From: Pseudomonas guariconensis
GTDB lineage: Bacteria; Pseudomonadota; Gammaproteobacteria; Pseudomonadales; Pseudomonadaceae
Assembly (NCBI RefSeq): GCF_024127895.1
Contig: NZ_JAMYBK010000021.1
Coordinates: 21,665 to 85,664, forward strand
DNA length: 64,000 nucleotides
Direction: 5' to 3'
Position 1 is the stretch's first letter, and every line of letters starts with the position of its first letter. The translations under genes and the position numbers were made by a program. The notes beneath the pieces were generated by a model, which saw only the letters and a list, made by a program, of their open reading frames with translations, was not told the DNA's origin and made no database searches. Below, in pieces: positions 59,667-64,000 of this stretch.

Positions 59667-60946
59667 ACGATCAACAAGGCCAGGCCCTTGAGTCGGCAGT
59701 GGTCATCGGCGGCGGCATAGTCGGTGTCTGCTGCGCGCTCTACCTGCAACGCGAAGGCTACCGCGTCACCCTGGTGGACCCCGCCGCACCGGGCGACAGC
59801 ACGGCGAAGTGGAGCTGCGGGCAGATGGCGGTGAGCGAGGTCATTCCGCTGTCCAAGCCCGGCATCCTGAAGAAGATTCCGACCTGGCTGCTGGACCAGA
59901 AGGGCCCGCTGGCCCTGCGCCCCAGTGCATTGCCGGGCATCCTGCCGTGGTTCCTGCGTTTCGTGGCCTGTGCGCGCCACTCGAAGATTGTCGAGATCGC
60001 CGAGGCCATGGCCACGCTGACCGGGAATGTCTATGGGGATTACGCACCACTGCTGGATGCGTGCGCCGATAAGACCTTGCTGGGTGATCGCCCAATCATC
60101 GAAGTCTTCGACTCGTCCGCCGGCGTGATTCACGAGCGTCCCCATCTGGAACTGCGCAAATCCCTCGGCTTCAGCTCGGAAGAGCTGGACGCCGCCGCCA
60201 TCGCCGATCTGGAGCCCGCCCTGGCCGGCAAGTTCAGGCACGGCCTGCTGTTCCCCGATTGGCGCGCGGTGAGCGATACCGAAGGCTTCATCGCGGCACT
60301 GACCCAGAGCTTCATCGACCAGGGCGGCGTCCGTGTACGCGACCAGGCGAAACGCATCGACAGCGTGGCGGACCGCGCCACTGGCGTTACCCTGGCCAGC
60401 GGCGACCGCCTGCCGGCCGAGCATGTGGTGGTGGCTGCCGGCACCGGTTCCCGCCAGTTCTTCTCGCAACTGGGCGTGGACATTCCCCTGGCCGGCATCG
60501 CCGGGTATCAGGTGGTGTTGCCCGAGCCTGGCGTGGAGATCCGCCATTCGGTGATCTACGCCGATGGCGGCTTCTGTTTCAGCCCCATGACGCGCGGCCT
60601 GCAGATCGGCGGCACCATCGAGTTCGCCGGCGCCAACGCCGAGCCCAATTTCAAGCGTGCCGAGATCATCCTGGAGAAGGCCAAACGGATTCTCCCGCAA
60701 TTGCAGGACAGCCACTTCGAATACGGCGTGGGCTATCGGCCGTTCCTGCCGGATACCAAGCCGGTGATCGACCGCTCCCCGCGCCTGGGCAATGTTCTCA
60801 TGGCCTTCGGCCACGGCCAGCTCGGCCTGACGCTTGGCGCCACCAGCGGTCGCCTGATCGCCGACATGGCTGCCGGACGAACCCCAGCCCAGGACCTCAC
60901 GCCCTTCAGCGCCAAACGATTCGCTTTCATTGGAGGATTCGCATGA
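59663..60946 (+). CDS. FAD-dependent D-amino-acid (D-hydroxyproline) dehydrogenase
   Basis: A 427-residue DadA-type flavoenzyme. The Rossmann motif VIGGGIVGVCCALYL is near residues 14-28, VAAGTGSRQF near 258, and GYRPFLPDTKPVIDRSP with FGHGQLGLTLGATSGRL close the FAD site. In this operon it should oxidise cis-4-hydroxy-D-proline to the pyrroline that the deaminase then opens. It overlaps the epimerase by 4 bases and the truncated dehydrogenase by 4. Confidence 0.87.
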   Translation: MNDQQGQALESAVVIGGGIVGVCCALYLQREGYRVTLVDPAAPGDSTAKWSCGQMAVSEVIPLSKPGILKKIPTWLLDQKGPLALRPSALPGILPWFLRFVACARHSKIVEIAEAMATLTGNVYGDYAPLLDACADKTLLGDRPIIEVFDSSAGVIHERPHLELRKSLGFSSEELDAAAIADLEPALAGKFRHGLLFPDWRAVSDTEGFIAALTQSFIDQGGVRVRDQAKRIDSVADRATGVTLASGDRLPAEHVVVAAGTGSRQFFSQLGVDIPLAGIAGYQVVLPEPGVEIRHSVIYADGGFCFSPMTRGLQIGGTIEFAGANAEPNFKRAEIILEKAKRILPQLQDSHFEYGVGYRPFLPDTKPVIDRSPRLGNVLMAFGHGQLGLTLGATSGRLIADMAAGRTPAQDLTPFSAKRFAFIGGFA

Positions 60947-61185
60947 CTTCGTACGACCAGCTCTACATCAATGGCCAATGGGTGGCGCCTGCCAAGGGCG
61001 GCACCTTCGACACCCTCGACCCGAGCAGTGAAAATGTGATCACCCGGGTTGCGGCGGCTACTGCCGAAGACGTCGACCTGGCGGTGAAGGCCGCCCGGCA
61101 GGCTTTCGATGCGGGCCCCTGGCCGCAGATGAGCGGTTCGGCGCGGACAACCATGCGGCGTGCTTCGATTTGCTTTCGTCCCTGA
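60943..61185 (+). pseudogene. 3'-truncated aldehyde dehydrogenase (alpha-ketoglutarate semialdehyde dehydrogenase)
   Basis: Only the first 66 or so residues of an aldehyde dehydrogenase remain: LYINGQWVAPAKGG, LDPSSENVI, VKAARQAFDAGPWPQMSG. Family members continue for about 430 more residues with the catalytic cysteine, all missing. Around 61140-61146 the reading changes to TTMRRASICFRP and stops at 61185. It overlaps the D-hydroxyproline dehydrogenase by 4 bases, the place of the final pathway enzyme that makes alpha-ketoglutarate. The cell must therefore use an unlinked semialdehyde dehydrogenase or lacks the complete pathway. Confidence 0.8.
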
Positions 61186-63818
61186 GCCGGCACCTCTGTT
61201 TTGCTACCTCAGCGGTTGCTGCTTCTGGTGCCAGCTTCAAAGCTGTGCCTGTGGTGACCCTTGGCCTCGATGTGGCCCAACGAGAACTGATCTACGAGGT
61301 TCACCAGATCAGCGATTGGGTGTTCACCATCGACCGAAATATGGGGATTGAGTTCTTCGACCATGGCGGCCGGAAGAACAGACCGGACTATCTGATTGAC
61401 TATGTGCCGGGAGCCAGCTCCCAGGCGACACACAACCTGATCATCTCGTCGCGCTCGAACGATGAACTGGAGGCGATGCTGAAGCCGGTGCTGCTTGAGC
61501 ATGGCTTGTCCGCCGACGGCGAGCAGTCGGTTCAGATCCTGGCAAATCTGCGGTCGCTGTCCGGTCAGCTCGCTCTGAAGCTGATTTCTGCTCGCACACA
61601 ACAGGCGGAAGCACTTGGCCTGGCTTTGGCTCGGCTCTACCTCGAATATCAGGGCGCATTGAGCAATCAGGTCATTGTGCCGTTGGATGCGCACACGGAC
61701 CTTTACCGCTCAAGCGGTGAGTCAGACGGTGTCAATGATGCAATCAGCCTGCAACGCACCGACTTGGGATTGTTCGATTTGGATTTGAACACCAGAACGA
61801 TCACTTGCAACCTGGTCGAGGTGAAATGCTATTCGCAAGTTGGCGACTTTGCGGCCTTCAACCAACTGAAGGAACGGATTTCCGCCCAGATCAATCAGAG
61901 CGAGCGCATCCTCCAGCGCCACTTTGACCCGGCCTTGAAGAAGCCGGACCGGCCGGATAGGTTGCTCAAGAGCCGGGAGTTGGCTCAGATCCTTCGTTTC
62001 TATCTAGAGCGCTCACTGCGTTACGGGATCTTTGATGCGACTGCTGCGCAGGAAGCACGAGGGTTACTTGAATCCATCGAGCAGGGCTACTCGCTTCAGT
62101 TCAGACGCTGCGCCCTGATCTTCGACTTCGACAAGACCGGAACCGAGGCCCCGGACAACGAGGTTGGCATTGAATTCCACCGCATCGGTAAGGATCTCAT
62201 TCGCGCCTTACTGGAGAACTGCCGCAAGCCTGTTTCGGGCGAGATTGAGGAGGAACCGACCGTGCACCTCCTGAGCGAGCAGTTTATACCGAGCGTACCG
62301 AAGCTCGAGACAGCCGTTTTCATCGCACCCAAGAGAGCCCGGTCAACGTCCTGGACGGTGGATGAGCTGTGGGACGAAGAGCCGAAGGCACCAATCACCC
62401 AGCTAACACCACCTGCTGGAGAGGAAACGCCCGCACCTGTCCAAGAGGAAGAACAGGCTGAACCTGTCAAGCAAGCATCTCGAACTTCCACCATTGCGCC
62501 TGAAGAAGAAAAAGAAGACGAGCAGCCCGCCGCCGTTGCTGTTGACCCGGCGGAACCTGTTCAACCCAAGTATGAAGCGCCGGAACATCCGACACCCGAG
62601 CCTGCGCTTCAAGCCGAGGTCAGCTATGACATTATGCTGGGCGTTAATGGTGACTCACCCCAGTACGGATTGCTCGGAGAGGTTTCCGGCAGGAAAATCG
62701 CGCTGGACCTCAACCATACCCACACAATCAGTCTCTTTGGGGTTCAAGGCGGCGGCAAGAGCTACACCCTTGGAACAGTCATTGAGATGGTCTCCATGCC
62801 GCTTCAGCACATCAATGTGCTGCCAAGCCCGCTCGCCACGGTCATCTTCCATTACAGCCCGACGCAGGATTATGCGCCGGAGTTTACCTCGATGATCAAT
62901 GCCAACTCGGTGGACGAAGAGATCCGCATCCTTCGTGAGCGTTACAAGGCCAACCCGGAAGCCCTGGAGGATGTCCTGATTCTTACCCCGGCAAACAAGG
63001 TGGATGATCGCCGGGCCGAGTACCCGGATATCGAAGTTAAGCCGCTCGCTTTTTCTGCCTCCGAACTCAAGGCGGCGCACTGGAAATTCCTGATGGGAGC
63101 GATTGGCAGCCAGAGCATGTATATGCGGCAAATCAATCTCATCATGAGGGGGCTGCGGGACAACCTGACCTTGGATGCCCTGCGAGCAGGCATCGATAAC
63201 TCTAGTCTATCCGATCACCTGAAAGAGCTGGCTCAGACGCGTCTGCTGTTCGCCAGCGAATATATCGATGATAACCAGCGGCTCCAGGATCTGATTCGTC
63301 CAGGCAGGTTAATCATCGTGGATCTGCGAGATGAATACATCGAAAAGGACGAGGCCCTCGGACTGTTCGTGGTGATGCTGCAAATCTTCTCGGAAGCAAC
63401 CTATCAAGGAAGTGCCTTCAACAAGCTCGTGGTTTTCGATGAAGCTCATAAGTACATCGAGAACGATGACCTGGTTTCCGGCCTGGTAGAGGTTGTCCGT
63501 GAGATGCGACACAAGGGGACCAGCATCATGGTCGCCTCTCAGGATCCGCCATCGGTCCCTGTCTCCCTGATCGAGCTGTCATCGCAGATCATCATGCATA
63601 AGTTCAACTCGCCCGCCTGGCTGAAGCATATCCAGAAGGCAAATGCTGCCCTTGGCGAGTTGACCTCCGACAAGATGAGCCATCTCGGAACCGGCGAAGC
63701 CTATGTGTGGTCGAGCAAGGCCTCGGACGACTCCTTCACCCGGGGCGCGGTGAAGATCAAGTGCCGTCCTCGCATCACGCAGCATGGTGGCAGCACAAAA
63801 ACGGCCGTGGGGCGGTAA
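61143..63818 (+). pseudogene. 5'-truncated large nuclease/HerA-type ATPase, probable defence-system remnant
   Basis: The frame is open from the junction at about 61143 to 63818 (about 890 codons) but has no plausible start or ribosome site; the codons just after the junction already read like protein interior (ADNHAACFDLL). Residue numbers here count from TTG 61170. A PD-(D/E)xK-like core is suggested by FDLDLNTRT then NLVEVKCY near 217. An acidic, proline-rich linker covers about 400-485. A HerA/FtsK-type ATPase follows with Walker A GVQGGGKSYT near 524 and Walker B KLVVFDEAHKYI near 752, then MVASQDPPSVP. The layout recalls the large HerA proteins of phosphorothioation (DptH) and similar anti-phage systems. 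Name and system are uncertain. Confidence 0.65.
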
Positions 63819-63889
63819 AGGAAATTTTATGGAGCGGTAAGCGAAGCTGGAAGGCTAGTAGTTTGGCAACAGCGCACTCATAGCGCTCT

Positions 63890-64000
63890 TGAACCGCCCC
63901 GGGTTTCGTGGAGGCCTCAACTCTTGAGAAGATGAGGCCATGAAAAAGACTACGACCTACTCCCCTGAAGTCCGTGAACGTGCCGTGCGCATGGTTCTGG
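63890..64000 (+). mobile_element. Left end of an IS3-family insertion sequence with OrfA start, cut by window edge
   Basis: TGAACCGCCCCGGGTTTCG from 63890 looks like an IS3-type terminal inverted repeat. ATG 63940, after GATGAGG, opens MKKTTTYSPEVRERAVRMVL, the N-terminus of an IS3-family OrfA (HTH protein). The element continues beyond the window. The 71 bases between the ATPase fragment and the repeat hold no gene. Confidence 0.8.

Noticed and set aside
61170..63818. TTG-started 882-codon gene as an intact protein
   Set aside because: There is no ribosome site at 61170 and in-frame codons before it already resemble protein interior, so a 5'-truncated fragment is the better reading.

Overview
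The window is high-GC DNA from a Pseudomonas-type gammaproteobacterium. The signs are the sfn/msu organosulfur genes, an OprD-family porin, an RND pump with its adaptor, EtfA/EtfB/ETF-QO proteins that read like the Pseudomonas versions, and a hydroxyproline catabolic cluster. No rRNA, tRNA or CRISPR array was seen. The left edge cuts a gene. The right edge lies inside an insertion sequence.

Layout. (1) 1-6883, plus strand: the end of sfnG (dimethylsulfone monooxygenase), then a degenerate AMP-ligase relative and a complete Liv-type (HAAT) ABC importer. (2) 7127-12050, minus strand: an organosulfur operon, msuE - msuC-like - sfnR - ssuD/msuD-like - amidohydrolase relative. It is preceded by a sigma-54-type promoter and tandem enhancer dyads. 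(3) 12568-43000: a large acyl-CoA catabolic region built around electron-transfer flavoprotein genes. ETF-QO is at its left side and etfBA near its right side. About 22 kb of catabolic genes lie between them: two CaiB CoA-transferases, a second Liv-type importer, a CoA ligase, two SDRs, a crotonase, three acyl-CoA dehydrogenases, two MaoC-type proteins, a CitE-type lyase, three IclR regulators and an OprD porin. Thiolase, CoA-transferase and an old-yellow-enzyme reductase follow etfBA. (4) 43060-51418: an RND pump and adaptor, an aldo/keto reductase, two LysR regulators and an EamA exporter. (5) 51520-54344: an IS3-type remnant, mmsA and a divergent LysR gene. (6) 54579-61140: a polar amino-acid ABC importer with the trans-4-hydroxy-L-proline pathway. 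Its last gene, a semialdehyde dehydrogenase, is cut after about 66 codons. (7) 61143-64000: a 5'-truncated nuclease/HerA-type ATPase gene, probably a defence-system remnant, then the left end of an IS3-family element.

How the parts work together. In region 3 the porin and importer would bring in an organic acid. The ligase or CoA-transferases would activate it. Three acyl-CoA dehydrogenases would oxidise it and pass electrons to EtfAB and then ETF-QO. Hydratases, an SDR and thiolase would shorten it. An itaconyl/mesaconyl-CoA-hydratase-like MaoC protein and a citramalyl-CoA-lyase-like CitE protein would finish the fragments. The substrate cannot be read from the sequence. Three copies of a three-half-site operator (TGAAAT, ATTTCA, TGAAAT with spacers of 3 and 5) sit before the outward- and inward-facing operons, so one regulator, probably an IclR protein, may control the whole block.
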